Below, one piece after another: positions 22,963 to 36,624 of a stretch of DNA of 64,000 nt. The notes below the pieces were generated by a model. That model had not been told where the DNA came from, made no database searches, and was given only the letters and a program-made list of their open reading frames with translations. This DNA is from Cephalotus follicularis (Eukaryota; Streptophyta; Magnoliopsida; Oxalidales; Cephalotaceae). Position 1 is the first letter of the stretch; each line of letters opens with the position of its first letter. A program made the position numbers and the translations under genes. The DNA lies in assembly GCA_001972305.1 (NCBI GenBank), contig BDDD01000322.1, positions 186,001 to 250,000 on the forward strand, given 5' to 3'.

Positions 22963-25900
22963 CTAGAACAAGTGCGGGTAACGCTCTCGGATACTCTCCT
23001 CACGTTCCCAAGTAGCTTCATCTGGTCGGTGGAACTGCAATTGAACCTTGACCATGGAGATGGTTCGGTTCCTCAAAGTATGCGTCTTCCAATCTAGAAC
23101 CCGTACAGGCAACTCCTCACAAGTCATCTCGTACAGGAACAGTATCATAATCCAGGACATGTGACATGTCCAGAATATATCTCCTCAGCATAGATACATG
23201 AAAGACATCGTGCAAGTTTGACAGTGCAGGAGGTAAGGTAAGCTGGTAGGCTACCTCCCCAACTCTTTCCAACATCTCAAAAGGACCAATATAGCGTGGA
23301 GCTAATTTGCCCTTTTCCCCAAACCTTTGCACGCTTTTCCATGGTGAAACCTTTAAGAAAACATGATCACCAACACTGAAGGTCAAAGGTCTCCTCTTGA
23401 CACTGTCCACATAGCTCTTCTACTGACTCTGACCAGCAAGCCGCTTCTCTTTAATCATCCTGATCTTTTCTGAAGTTTCCTCCACTAACTCAGTCCCGAG
23501 TAAAGGTCGCTCCCTGACCTCATACCAACAAAAAGGAGATCTGCACTTCCTACCATACAGTGCTTCAAACGGTGCCACGCCGATACTGGAATGATAGCTG
23601 TTATTATAAGAGAACTCTATCAAAGGAATGTGATCCTCCCATATACCAGCAAAGTCAATAATGCAAGCCCGTAGCATATCCTCCAAGGTCTGGATGGTAC
23701 GCTCAGACTGCCCATCGGTCTAAGGGTGAAAGGCAGTACTCAGGTTAAGCTTCACCCAGAAAGCTGTCTGAAATCTCTTCCAGAAGTTGGAAGTGAAGAT
23801 GGCATCTCTATCACATACGATGCTGACTGGAACACCGTGTAGCCTCACTATCTCCTTCACATACAAACGAGCCAGCTTGCTCGCAGAATCAGTAACGTGT
23901 GTAGGAAGAAAGTGCGCTGATTTGGTGAGTCTATCCACTATAACCCACACGGCGTTGTGACGGTTATGAGTCAGAGGAAAACCCGAAACAAAATCCATTG
24001 TAACGTGTTCCCACTTCCACTGAGATCTATGAGCCCCAGAAAGCAACTCACTCTTCAACCCATGCTCATTCGGAAGACACACCCATCCCCGAAATCTTAA
24101 GATACCATCGGCATGTACCCGAAAATCAGACTCCGAGTCCAGATTCTCTCAAATCTTTTGCAATTCAGGATCGTGTGCTTGAGCATTCTTTATTTCGTCA
24201 AGCAAAACTGGCTGTACTCTCATACTAGCCATAAAGACTCCAGGCGACTGATTAAACGGAAACCACTCTTGGATGTCCTCCAACATCTTCCATTACGACA
24301 CCATCGCACTGGCAACCATAGCCTTGCGACTCAAAGCATCAGTGACCACATTCGCTTTCCACTGGTGGTACTGAAAATTGTAATCATAATCGTTAAAGAA
24401 CTCTACCCATCTTCGTTGCCTCATGTTTAGTGTATCTTGACAAAACAGGTACCCCAAACTCTTATGATCTGTAAAGATCTCAAACTGCGCCCCATAAAGA
24501 TAGTGCCTCCACTTTTGAAGGGCGAAGATAATAGCTACGAGTTCAAGGTCATGTGTCGGGTAGTTTTCTTCATACAGCTTTAGCTTCCTAGAAGCATAAG
24601 CGATTACCCTTCCTCGTTGCATCAGCACGTAGCCTAAGCCCTTACCTGATGCATCACTGTAGACTGCAAAGCCCTCATTACCATAAGGTAATACCAAGAT
24701 TGGAGCGAAAACTAACCGATCCTTCAGTTCACGGAAACTAGCTTCACAATCTTCGTCCCAAACAAATAAGGTCTTCTTCTGGGTTAGTCTAGTCAAGGGC
24801 ACGGCTATCCTTTAAAAGTTCTGGATAAACCTCCTGTTATACCTCGCCAAGCCAAGAAAACTACGTACTTCCGTCACATTCTTCGGTTGTGGCCAGTCTC
24901 GCACCACTTCGGTCTTTGATGGATCCACCGTCAAGCCTTCCCCAGATACGATGTGACCGAGAAAGATCACATGATGAAGCCAAAATTCACACTTGCCAAA
25001 CTTAGCGTACAACCGGTGCTCTCTGAGAACCTGCAATACCAACCTCAGATGATGAGTGTGTTCCTCCTCACTCCTGAATATACCAGTATGTCATCAATAA
25101 ACACTACGACAAACTGATCCAGGTATGGCCGAAATACGTCGTTCATCAATGACATTAAAGCTGGCTATGCATTGGTAACACAAAACAGCATCACCAAGAA
25201 CTCGTAGTGACCATACCGTGTCCTGGAGGCAGTCTTCTCAATGTCTCCTTACCTTACTCTCAAATGGTGGTATCCAGATCTCAAATCAAGCTTGGAAAAC
25301 ACCCTTGATCCTTACAACTGGTCAAACAAATCCTCAATGTGGGGTAAAGGATACTTGTTCTTGATATTTGCCTTGTTCAACATCCTGTAGTCGATGCAGA
25401 GTCTCATCGACCCATCATTCTTCTTGACAAATAACACAGGCGCACCCCACGGAGAAACATTGGGTCTAACAAAACCCTTATCAATTAGGTCTTGTAACTG
25501 TAACTTCAACTCTTGCAATTAGGTAGGAGCCATCCGATAAGGTGATTTAGAGATAGGAGCCGTTCCAAGAACAAGATCAATAACGAACTCCATACTCCTC
25601 ATCGGTGGTAAAGACCCCAAGTCATCAGAAAACACGTCCCGAAATTCACACATAACCGGAATTTCCTCCATACTCAAACCTTTCTCTTTTCTTTGATCAA
25701 TCACATAAGCTAGATATCCCTCGCATCCCTTCTCTAGATACCTCGATGCTCGAATAAAGGATATGATCGGTGTCGAGAACAGTTTGTCTCCCTTGAACTG
25801 GAATGTCATTCCGTTGGGTAGACAAAAATCCATAGTTTTATTATAACAATCCATGCAAGCACGGTGTGCTGAAAGCCAATCCATTCCCAGTATAACATCG

Positions 25901-27352
25901 AAGTCACAGATAGGTAGTACTATCAAATATGCATACAAAGAAATGTCAGCCATAAACATCTCACAACTCCTATACATCGAGTCAGCGTACATAGAAGTCC
26001 CAGTCGATGTACTCACATCAAGCATATATGACATGCAGTCAGGAGTGGCATATAAGCAAGATGCAAAATGTGCAGATATAAAAGAATGTGATGCTACAGA
26101 ATCCATAAACACTCTAGCAGAAAAACCATGTATATACAGAGTACCTCCAACCACGGAAGTCGACTCTGGAACCTCTGTCTGAGCAAGTACAAAAACTCTA
26201 CCTTTTACGACGCCATTCACGGTGTCCTTCCTCTGTGACGGTCACGCCGCCGCCGCACCACTACGACTTCCTGGCCCAGTAGGCGCTGTAGCTGAACTCT
26301 TCAGACAGTCTTTCACTGAATGACCAGGTGCCCTGCACCTCAAGCACCAACCATTGAACCTCCAGCAATCTTTTTGTTGGTGTCCCATGCGACCACAATA
26401 GTAACATCCTCCAAATCTAGCAATACTCCCTTGGCTGGGAGAACCCTGTGAAGCTGTCTGTTGAGATTTGTTCTTAGACGACCTCGTCGGAGAACCACCA
26501 TCTTACCATTTCGACGATACCGGTCTGGATTGTGTAGGACTCAGTTTATTATGTTGTGTGCGAGCTATCTCAGCCCGGTCTTCACTGGATATGGTCTCCA
26601 GTAGTCTTGCTTTATGAGCAACTTCCACAAAAGTCCCCAGTTCCATAGCCCTAATTCTTGATCGAAGGTCCGGCCGTAGACCTCTCAGAACCTTCGTATC
26701 TTCTTCACTTCATAAGCCACCAGATAGGGTGAATGTCTAGCTAGCTCCAGGAACATTGCTTGATACTCAGTCACCGTCATCTCCCCCTGTCGTAACTCCA
26801 AGAGCTCCGTCTCCCTTCGTTCTTGTTCAATCCGTGGAACATAAGTCTCCAAGAACTCTGTCTAAAATCTTCCCCAAGTGCTGTCAAACCTCTGAGATTC
26901 CCATTTGGCTCTGACCATCTCCCACCAATGAGTGGCCTCACCCCATAGACAGTATACAACAAACTTCAGTTTTTGATTGTCAGTACAGTCCATCACTTCA
27001 AATATTTTTTCTAAATACTGCAGCCATCTCTCAGCAACGGTGGCATCAAGTTCCCCACAGAAATTGGGTAGATTCTGCCTCATGAACCTTTCAATGTCCC
27101 TCCCAAATTGGTTACCATCCTCTCCCGGGCAATGGTCAGGATCTCTATGTTGCGGCCGAGCTTGCGCGTAATACTGGAGCATCTCCTCCGTATTGGCCAT
27201 ATTAAAGGCCATCTGTTGCTGAAAATAATCCGCAATTCAGGTCATCAGATCTCTATCATCCTGGGGGACATTCATCCCTTGTAGAACATTTGCTTCTCAG
27301 GGGCATTGGCTCCAACAGCTCTAGCCCTAGCACGTGTTCTCCTTCGGTCCAT
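22963..27352 (-). pseudogene. G2 gag-pol (gypsy chromovirus), frameshifted
   Basis: Start ATG is at 27352. Gag core lies in 27212-26862 (ATHWWEM). The zinc knuckles and linker between 26700 and 26280 are out of frame with it. Protease with FMDSVASH at 26220-25519 has the DSG motif changed to DSV. RT starts at 25518 ([18 protein letters not shown]) after a stop; FIDD active-site codons near 25090 survive in a shifted frame; RT thumb is 25042-24812. RNase H is 24802-24293 (YSDASG, TDHKSL). Integrase catalytic part is 24082-23720 (DFVSG, CDRDAIF) and 23686-23420. The C-terminal part is 23410-23117, and a chromodomain-like end (PVRVLDWKT...RNRTISMVKV) runs to 22963. All domains are recognisable but the copy is inactive. 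Confidence 0.9.
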
Positions 27353-27448
27353 TGGTTCCTATAAGAAGGATGACGATTAGTCATGACTTTAGGAAACCAA
27401 TTCATCAATTGCCAAGGAAAATATCCTAGCTAAGCATATATGGAATAT

Positions 27449-27460
27449 GCTCTGATACCA
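27449..27460 (-). other. G2 primer-binding site (tRNA-iMet)
   Basis: Minus-strand TGGTATCAGAGC. The LTR terminus that should lie beside it is missing: the next bases correspond to position 19675 of the other LTR, not to its end at 18883. Confidence 0.88.
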
Positions 27461-27985
27461 CTCCTGTACAGTGAGCTACCCAGCCAACTCCTGGCTCCTA
27501 GGTCAACCCTGCCACTAGCCGGCACTGGCAGTCTCCGCCATGCAACTATTGGTTCAAGCACAAACACAGTAAATTCATAGAGCAACAGTGAATAATCACA
27601 GTAAACAATGCAGTAAACAGTACAGTAGTGATCGTTAGATCAACATCAGGCAGTTTATTTCAAAATTGTTTTCAAAAGTCATAAACATTTGAAATATGTA
27701 TTTTCAATAGCAGAAAATACTTTTAAACAGTTCAGTAGGTGGAAATTGCTTTCCCAGTATGTTCAAAAATATAACAATACTCATTCTATATTCTTGTACT
27801 CAACATAGTAGTTTACAACTCATATATGCATTTCTAATGTAACAATACTTAGAAATCATAATCAATTTATAAACAGTCAATAAACAGTACATATGCAATG
27901 CATACAAATGCTCGAATGCATCATGGCCAAAATCGGGACCGTATCGTATCGTTAAATAAGAAAACTACCAAATAGTACAAGAAGG

Positions 27986-28240
27986 CATCGATGTCCATTA
28001 TTAGACGTCGATGTCTTTGTCTCTCAGTGTCGACACTCAAGTCCTTAGCGTCAGCGCTTTCCACTGTTGAAGACGTCGATGTCCATCTTTATACGCATCG
28101 ATGCTCAAAGTATGGAACCTTAAACGTCAGCGTATTGCTTAAGGCGTCGATGCGTTAAGGTAGGGACCTTAGGCATCGACGTATAATATGTCAATATCCA
28201 AGAAGATAACCCAAAGGCGTCGATGTTCCTAAAAGGCGTC
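27986..28240. repeat. Palindrome cluster, G2 right LTR middle
   Basis: It is homologous to 21381-21640. Copies include GACGTCGATGTC, GTGTCGACACTC and GGCGTCGACGTG. Confidence 0.75.
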
Positions 28241-29184
28241 GACGTGTTTTGAGCACCAGTCGTCTATTTCCTCACAACGTGACAAACAGTAACTAACATC
28301 ATCCATATACATGCAAGATAACATGAAATCAAGCCAGAAAACCAACATGCAGATACATATCACATACCCAGCATAACATGGCATTGACCCAGTGATCAAA
28401 AATAGTTCAATAATCATGTAATATATGTACAAAACCATAGTCTAGGCAGGAACATTAATCTCAAGAATACGATTATGGCTTCGCCTACCTTTTTGTTCCA
28501 AGTGAGGAACTAGAAAGTCCACATCTTTTAGTATCTAGATGGTCACTTTAAGCTCCCGGGTACTGCTTGAAAGCTCCCTGGTTCATCCCCACATCTGCTG
28601 TCCAGCTCCAAGCTTCCACTTGCTCAACAATAGTGGTTTGAGCTTTCCTTCTCTTACTAGTTTCTCTTGAAACTCACAGGTTTCACACCCTCTTCTTTTC
28701 AAAAGCGTTTCAGCAAGACAGAGGTGAAGGAGAAGGTGTTTTAAATCTGATGGTTCCCTTCTCTTTCCTCCTCCCTGCCATGAATGCACTCTCACACTCA
28801 CACACCTGTTCTCTTCCATTTCCCATTTTTTGTTCTTTTCTCCCTCTGAGTTTTTGCAGGTCACATGTGTCTAGGACACTTCCCACCCTGCATGCAATAG
28901 CTGAGTTCATTTCTCAGCTCTTGTCTCAGTTCTCATGCCAGACAATGCCACACTCCCTCTAACCATCCATTGCATGCACACATGACACTATCTTTTTTGC
29001 ACTTGTTGCATGCTATCACATGTGTCACCCTTACCCTCACAACTTCAGTCATGCAGGTCAGGGAGCCATATGTATGCTCAACACATCCCATTTTTTGCCT
29101 CAAGGCGCCTGCAAAAGGCCCTAAATCGTTTCCCTTTGCACGTTATTCTGTTAGCATAATAACGTGCCTGACTTTCGACATTAC

Positions 29185-29335
29185 GCATCGACGTCTTCTT
29201 TAGACGTCAACGTCCTTACCCTTTTTACATGAGGGCGTAGATGTTCTCGACCGCATCGACGTGCATGTGCATGCAATTACGTGCGTCTCTTTGTTTCAAA
29301 GGCATCGATGCATTCAAAAGGGTGACGATGCGTTT
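29185..29335. repeat. Palindrome cluster, G2 right LTR 5' end
   Basis: It is homologous to 22570-22735. Copies include GCATCGACGTC, GACGTCAACGTC and GCATCGATGC. Confidence 0.75.
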
Positions 29336-29524
29336 CTCCCAAAACAGCGTCGTTTTGCCTCAAATTGCCCTTTTAACATTTCTTTAACATTTTAATCCCA
29401 AAGTCAATATCATTAGAGTTTGGAAAACATCATCAAAGTCAGGAAATCCATCATTTTATTAATTCCACAATAAAAGTACATTGACATCATGAAATTACAA
29501 CATATGAAAATCTCGGGCGTTACA

Positions 29525-30708
29525 TTAACATTCCTTACATTAAATTTTTTAATTGGTTATTATTTATGGCATTTATTATTTTGTGTTAAATTATATTGGA
29601 TATAATTTTAAGTCTTATGCGAAATGGATGGCCTAAAAGGACATTGACCTAGTTTATGATTTTTCTTGTGTGGATGGATTTATTTATTATCTTTAATGGT
29701 CTGTAATAAGGTGCCTGCGTGCATGATTTATTTTTCCTTTCTTGTGTAATTTCTCCTTGTAGTTTTAAATGTATTTTTTATTTTTAAAATGTAAAGTACT
29801 CTTTTGTAAATGAAGATATTACAAGAAAAGATGGGAGAGAGGAGAAATGGAGTACAAGACCATTGAAGGCGATGTATGCATGGAGATTGTTGTAATAGAT
29901 AAATTTATTCTTTACACCTAGGAAGAGCTAGTAGTGACTTTCGACTCAAGTTACTACTTATAATGTCCTTGCCAAATCCATTGATATATTTTAGAAATAT
30001 GTCCAAGGTGCATAAGATACACGTCATGTATGCTAAGCCGTAAATTAATTGGAATTTGCTAATGCAACAAATGAATTAATTAATGGCTCGGTAATTAAAA
30101 TATGGACCACAAATTCTCTCAAATCAATAATAAGTCTGAATGTAGGAACCCATGGAGTGATTCCCCGTGGCCTTCCACAGTGTTCGTTGAGTAGTGTTCC
30201 TGGGTTGTTGGTTTGTCATGTCCTAGCTGAGGCTGATAACTTTGGGATACTATGTCAACGTCGGTGTTGGGCACCGCAAAGGGTGACTATGTTTTAGCAC
30301 TTGGACATGCCTACGTGTGGGTGTTAAAACTAGTGCATTCCAATGAAAATTGTGGGTGTCTAACTTATTGTGATTCTAATGGTTTGTCATGCCCTAGCTG
30401 AGGCCATATTGAATATAATGCCGAATTTTCATGATTGGATCTTGTATTAGATACAAATTTGTAAGATAGCCTACCCATTGGATATATTATGGTTTGTCAT
30501 GCCCTAGCTGAGGCCATAATATGATTGTGATGGATTCCAATCCCCACTAGGAAGTTGGACTTCTCGAATTCCATATGGAGGTATGGGATACGATTAGAAT
30601 AGTGGGAGGAACCATAAACACTAAAGACCAAGTGTTATGGTTGTCATATATTAAAAATGGAATAAATGCTGACTCAACTTTATATTTCCTTATCTAGGTT
30701 GCTATAAA
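29525..30708 (+). other. C2 untranslated leader, second part, with stem-loops
   Basis: The leader resumes after the nested G2. Three copies of TTTGTCATGCCCTAGCTGAGG-type loop text (20 bases or fewer conserved) are each closed by a different stem. At 30204-30240 the stem is GTTGTTGG/CTGATAAC, pairing with G-U. At 30379-30407 it is ATGG/CCAT. At 30484-30522 it is ATATTATGG/CCATAATAT, 9 bp perfect. A further hairpin GAAGT/ACTTC is at 30551-30563. The last two have counterparts in C1. No coding frame is supported here. Confidence 0.72.
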
Positions 30709-33700
30709 ATGGCTTTACAATATGCTATGTCCCGCATTATAGAGACAAACAAATTGATAGGCCCAAACTTTATCGATTGGAAACGTAACCTCAAATTAAT
30801 CCTAACGTCCAATAAACTAGCGTATGTGATGAAATAGGGCCCTCCATCACTAGGTGATGATCCTACGCCTAATGAGTGTGGCCGTCTGGTCATGTGGCTG
30901 GAGGACGACGAGCAAGCTTGGTGTATAGCCCTTTTGGGGATGACGCCGGAGCTGTAACGCAAGTACGAGAAGATGTAGACCTTATCAGATATACTACTCG
31001 ATCTCAAGGAGATGTATGGGGCTGGGTCTAGGACTCATAGGCTTAATCTCTCGCGTAAACTCTTCAAGGTGCATATGCTAGAGGGAGCTTCAGTCCATGA
31101 TCATGGACTGGAGATGATAGACATGATTGAGCTGCTCATATAGATCTTATCCTTATACCCCTCCCTAGTTCGTTCTCATAATTTGTGGAGTATTTTCACT
31201 TGATTGAGATAGAAGTAACTCTTACTGAGTTAGTTTCTATGTTAAGGAAGGCAGAGGATAATCTTGACTCTGAGAAGTCAAAAATACTAGCCCAAATGGG
31301 CAAGCTTGGAGCTAGTGGGAGCGTTACCAAGAATCATTTGAAGCAGCTGGAAACTGAGGGTGCCTGCTTCCAGTGTGGCAAGTCTGGACACTGGAAGAAG
31401 GATTGTCGAATTACTGGTGCTGGATTCTCTTCTGATGCTTCGAATGGTACGAGCACATCAGGTATGTTCGTGATTGAACTTAATCTAGCTTTGAAAAGTA
31501 GTTGTTCATGGGTATTGGATACTGGATGTGGAACTAACCTTTGCAATTCGTTACAGGGACTAAGAAAAGTTAAAAAGCTTGGAACTGGAGACCTGGACTT
31601 ACTGCTTGGGGATGGATCTAGGATCATCGCTGAAGCTGTGGGGATTTGTGATGTTACTTTAAGTAATGGTTATGTATTGATGCCTAATCCTTGTTTTTAT
31701 GTTCCAAACGTTGTAAGAAATATTATAAGTGTTTCATACTTATGCAATTTGGGCTTACAGCTCAAATTCCAAAACATTAAATGTTTTGTATTTTATGACA
31801 ATGTTTGTGTCGATAATGGTTTTATCGATAATGGATTATTTGTCTTAAATACTGTACAATCTAGAATCCTGTCCTTAGAGCAAAGAAACAAGAAAAGACC
31901 AAGAGAAACTGAGCTAAATACGACCTACAGTTGGCACTGTAGACTTGGTCATCTTAGTGATGCTAGACTATCACAGTTGGTTAAGGATGATCTTCTAGAT
32001 ATCCAGGACTTAGAGTCCTATCCAACTTGTGAATCCTGTTTATTAGGAAATATGACCAAATCTCTCTTCTCTGGTCAAGGAGAAAGGGCAATGGACTTGC
32101 TAGGCTTAGTCCATACTGACGTATGTGGTCCTATGTCAGTCAGTGCTCGAGGAGGTTATATCTACTTCATAACCTTTACAGATGATTTATCAAGGTTTGG
32201 TTATGTGTATCTGATGAAACACAAGTCAGAATCCTTTGAGAAATTTAAGGAGTTCAGACTTGAAGTAGAAAAACGGGCAAGCAAAATCAATTAAAATTCT
32301 TTGGTCGGACCGAGGTGGCAAATACCTGTTAGCTGAATTCCTAGGTTATCTTAGAGATAACAGAATTCTATCTCAGTGGACACCTCATGGAACACCATAA
32401 CATAATGGTGTGTCCGAAAGGAGGAATCGAACATTGTTGGACATGGTTTGATCTATGATGTCTTTTACTGACCTTCCTACCTATCTTTGGGGTCATGCCC
32501 TAGATACAACTGCTTATATCTTGAATCAGATTCCTTCAAAATCTGTACCTTCCACTCCATACCAGGTGTGGTCAGGGGGGAACCCAGCTTGAGCCATTTA
32601 AAGGTTTGAGGCTGTCCAGCTTATTTAAAGAGGCTTGACGCGGATAAGCTGGAAGCGCGGTCTGAAAGTTGCAGGTTTGTGGGGTATCCAAAAAATACTA
32701 AAGGAAACTATTTCTACCACCCTAGGCAACAAAGAATTTATGTTTAGCAAAATATTGTGTTCCTATAGAAGGAATACCTTCTTGAAGGAAATAGTGGGAG
32801 TAAAGTGGAACTCAAGGAGTTACCACAGGTAGAAACCACACAGGAGATGGAGGAGTTGGAGGTTGAACCTTTAAAAGACATAGCTGAGATTGGATCTCAG
32901 GCTGAGAAAGGTTCTCAGTTAGACAAAGCTCCTTTGAGGAGATCAGGCAGGATCCCATTAGCACCTGAGAGGTATGGTTTCCTCATTAATGGTACTGATG
33001 AGATCAACGTCATTGAAGATGACAAGCCTACCAGCTATCAGAAGGCAGTGCAGGGCACTGAATCTGAAGCATGGCTAGGAGACATGAAATCCAAAATGGA
33101 TTCCATGTACTCCAACCAAGTTTGGAATTTGGTTGAAGCACCCGAAGGCATAGTGCTTATTGGATGTAAATGGATCTTCAAGAAGAAGATGAATGCAGAT
33201 GCAAAAATTGAGACTTATAAAGCTCGATTAGTGGCGAAAGGGTATAGACAGCGACATGGAGTCAACTATACTAAGAGTTTCTCACCTGTCGCCATGCTTA
33301 AATCCATTTCTATTTTGCTTGCTATTGCCGCTCAATATAATTATGAGATATGGAAAATGGATGTCAAGACGACATTCTTGAATGGGCGTCTTGAAGAGGA
33401 CATATATGTGTCCCAACCAGTACATCTGCCAAGCATCCGCATATGGTGTGCAAGCTCGAACGGTCCATCTATGGACTAAAGCAAGCATCTCGTAGCTGGA
33501 ATCTATGTTTTGATGAAGCAGTCAAAGCTTTTGACTTCATCAAAAATGTAGATGAGCATTGTGTTTATAGAAAGCAAGAGGGACCTAGTATCACTTTCTT
33601 AGTACTATATGTAGATGACATCCTACTCACTGAGAATGATGTAGGTATGTTACAGTCTGAAAAGATATCGCTAACTAAGAACTTTTCCATGAATGATTTG

Positions 33701-34612
33701 GGAGAAGCCACCTATATACCGGGTATTAGGATCTTCAGGGATAAATCCAATAGGTAGCTTGGGCTTTCCATAAGCCAGTACATCAGCAAGGTGCTAAAAA
33801 GGTTTAGCATGGAGAATTCCAAGAGAGGCCTATTGCCAATAGGTGAAGGAATTCAACTTTCTTGAAAGATGTCTCCTTAGACATCTGAAGAGAGGGCACG
33901 CATGAGTCGGATACCTTATGCTTCAGTAGTAGGGTCGATCATATACGCCATGTTATGTACTAGGCCTGATGTCGCACATTCCTTGGGAATGGCAAGCTAA
34001 TTTCAGTCTGATCTTGGTGAGAAGCACTGGGAAGTGGTCAAGGGAATTCTGAAGTACCTTAGAAGGACTCAGGATATCATCTTGTTCTATGGAAAGGATA
34101 GTGAGTTAAAATTGGAAGGCTATACAGACTCCAGTTTTGATAGTGATCTCGATGATCAAATATCTGTCTCTGGATATGTTTTTGTATTTAATGGAGGTGT
34201 TGCGAGCTAGCGCAGCTCAAAGCAAGGGACTATAGCGGATGCCACTACATAAGCCGTGTACATAGCAGCCTCAGATGCTGCCAAGGAGGGTGTATGGATG
34301 TGCAAGTTCATTACTAAACTCGGAGTTGTTTCTACCATTAGCAGTCCAGTTGTAATATACTGTGACAATAATGGGGCTGTAACACAATCCAAGGAACCAC
34401 GGTCTCACCAACGATCTAAACACATCGAGCGGCACTATTATTTGATTCAAGAGATTATTGGTAGGGGACATATTCAGCTTGAGAGAGTCTCGTAAGAGGA
34501 GAACACAGCAAATCCACTGACCAAGGAAATGGGCACCAAGGCTTTGGAGTTTCATCGTGCGACGATGGGTCTAGGCTATAGTAGTTCATGGCTTGAGAGT
34601 AAAGTGAGAGAA
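30709..34612 (+). pseudogene. C2 gag-pol (copia), several stops and frameshifts
   Basis: ATG at 30709 opens gag (SRIIETNKLIGPNFIDWKRN), with stops soon after. From 31185 to 32294 one frame holds the gag end, a zinc knuckle CFQCGKSGHWKKDC, a protease site VLDTGCGT, the integrase zinc-binding segment (LGHLSDARL, CESCLLG) and the first integrase catalytic part (HTDVCGPMSV). After a shift near 32290, the rest of integrase is broken. RT runs 32805-33479 (WIFKKKM, FLNGRLEEDIY) and, shifted, 33443-33757 (YVDDILL active site). RNase H reaches 34608 with stops (DAAKEGVWM, VIYCDNNGAV). The order protease-integrase-RT-RNase H is diagnostic of copia. Confidence 0.9.
34601..34612 (+). other. C2 polypurine tract
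   Basis: AAAGTGAGAGAA directly precedes the 3' LTR at 34613. Confidence 0.7.
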
Positions 34613-36624
34613 TGTTAGATAGGGTGACCCGACAAGCCATTGGATGGGATTTTGTATCAAACCTATCTGTGTATATAAACAGTCTTTTTCCAGATATATG
34701 ACACGTGCTAATTTGTTTATATGTTTTATTGCAATATCACTTGTGTTTTATCACATAATCGAATTAGCTAATATAAACCTACTTACGCTTATGATGCCCT
34801 AGCATAACGTTGGATGCCAAGTATGGAGGCAGTGAGATTGGCTATCTTATTCCTTATGTCGAATTAGTTCCAAGTCATAGGTTCACTTTGTGGGCATTAG
34901 TGAACCGGACAGACTTACGCGTATGTTGCCTGCTTTTGGAATTGGAGGATGGATTCTCTCACTACCATCTATGTTGGGACACTAGGGAAAATACGGGGTG
35001 CGAGCTGGGAGCGTGTACACTGAACTGGACCTGCGTAGGAGATACTATTTTGATAGTCGCTATTCTCATGTTAGGAGTGACTCCTACTTGTTACGGTTGT
35101 GTATAAGTGCTAGTCACTTAGCAAGTTTTTAAACTCGTCTGATCCTTAAACCTGAGCAACTGCTCTATATTGTATGGAGACGGTTATGCTTTGATCTCCA
35201 CCTTACCCAGTTCTTGCGCAGGGCTAGAAATCGGGTGGGCTTTCGGTATGATCGAATCTATACGACTATAAGCGAGTGCGCAATATGGGATTGTCACACC
35301 TGAATGAAGGTGATCGGCTCTATTATGGCCTGATTATACTTTGGACTTATGAAATCCTTGGCCAAGGTTGAGGTGGACTGGAAATTAGATTTCTGGAGAG
35401 TCTACCAAAGGTCCTAGTAATGATCAGATATTTTAGCTATTGAGGTATTATCTAGGGTTGACACGTGTCCTTACCCTAGACCTCAATCGAAGCCAAGTAT
35501 GACGAGGGATTATAGTACACATGAACCGATGACTTAGAAAATCTAGCGTTACGGCGATGTACAATAAATTATGGGAAAATTAATTATATTAATTTTTCCC
35601 ATATGAATAATATTGGATATTATTCCGGAAGCATTTAAATAGGTCTGGGACTATTTAGAATGACTTAACCAAACCCTAGGGGCTTTTCGGTAATTTATGA
35701 ACACCACAGATAATAACCAGGATTTTATAGGGTCCCTGTCCGATAATGATTAGTTGATAAATATGTTGGACATATTTAAGTCTTGGTGAAAATTATAAAA
35801 TCAAATATCGGTTAGGTGGATTTTGCAATTTGTGGAGACACATTTGTTTGATCTTACTTAATCAATATTCAAAGGGATATGTGGCATCACTAAAATGAGT
35901 AGGACTCATTTAAGTATGAGTTGGACTCAAAGTGCTTGACCAGCCCTCTAAGTGTCGACGGCTTTTGGATAAGCATCAACGCTTAAACCCCATCTAAGCG
36001 TTAATGCCTTTTGGTAAGGCGTCAAAGCTTAACTCGTCTAGGCGTCAACGCTTTTGAAAAGCGTTGACGCTTATAGTGGTAACCTGGGTGCCCTACACGG
36101 ACACATCACAGGCGCATGTTTTCTCTCTCCCACTCCCAGCAATTTCCACATCTTAGAAAGTGGAAATGAGCGCATTGAGATAATGGGATCAAGCTTTGTT
36201 AGAGGTAGCGCCATGATCCAAGATGTGTGCAAGAGCGGGGTAGTGGGAACACAAAAGAGAGAGAGAAAGTGGGGCTGGCATAAAAATGGGTTTTTGACAA
36301 TGCTGGGCATTTTTGAGTGTGTGTGACCTCTCTGCAAATTGAGTATTCCTTCTCTTATTATACAACAAGCAAGTGACTTATCTAGGGTGGATTGTTATTA
36401 ACAACACTTGTCAATTTCAACCTTCTCTTTGTAAGCATTGTGAGAGATAGATATACAGTGACTGTTTTTATTCCTTGCTGGGCTAGGGTTGCTGGTTTTC
36501 GGGTCTGTAGTTGCTGGCTTTTTGAAGATTGGTGACTCAGAGGAACTTGAAGTTTCAAAGGGTATCTACTCAATCTAGTAGCGGCAAAGAAAGAAGGAGC
36601 CATCACAATTGCTATGTCTAAATG
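34613..36624 (+). repeat. C2 3' LTR, first part (2012 bp)
   Basis: It starts TGTTAGATAGGG and follows the 5' LTR until C3 interrupts it at 36625. The remaining 239 bp are at 48148-48386. Confidence 0.92.
35955..36076. repeat. GCGTCGACGC-type cluster in C2 3' LTR
   Basis: Counterpart of 17381-17504. The 14-bp-arm inverted repeat at 36042-36070 is fully preserved although neighbouring single copies differ from the 5' LTR. Confidence 0.8.

Larger units (their letters stand above)
18883..29524 (-). mobile_element. G2: Tekay/Del-like Ty3/gypsy retrotransposon, full-span, decayed
   Basis: It is inserted in the C2 leader with a perfect 5-bp duplication TTAAC (18878-18882 and 29525-29529). Outer ends are TGTCACACC and GGCGTTACA. 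Minus-strand order is 5' LTR (29524-27464, lacking its 3' part), primer site, gag, protease, RT, RNase H, integrase, chromodomain-like end, polypurine tract, then 3' LTR (22916-18883, containing solo LTR S2). The coding region has many frameshifts and stops. Confidence 0.92.
27464..29524 (-). repeat. G2 5' LTR (right copy), missing its 3' part
   Basis: It aligns with the left LTR from about 19675 to 22916 except for S2. The counterpart of 18883-19674 (about 790 bp, next to the primer site) is deleted. Without it the strong-stop and U5 portion is lost, so this copy cannot template a normal round of reverse transcription. Confidence 0.85.
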
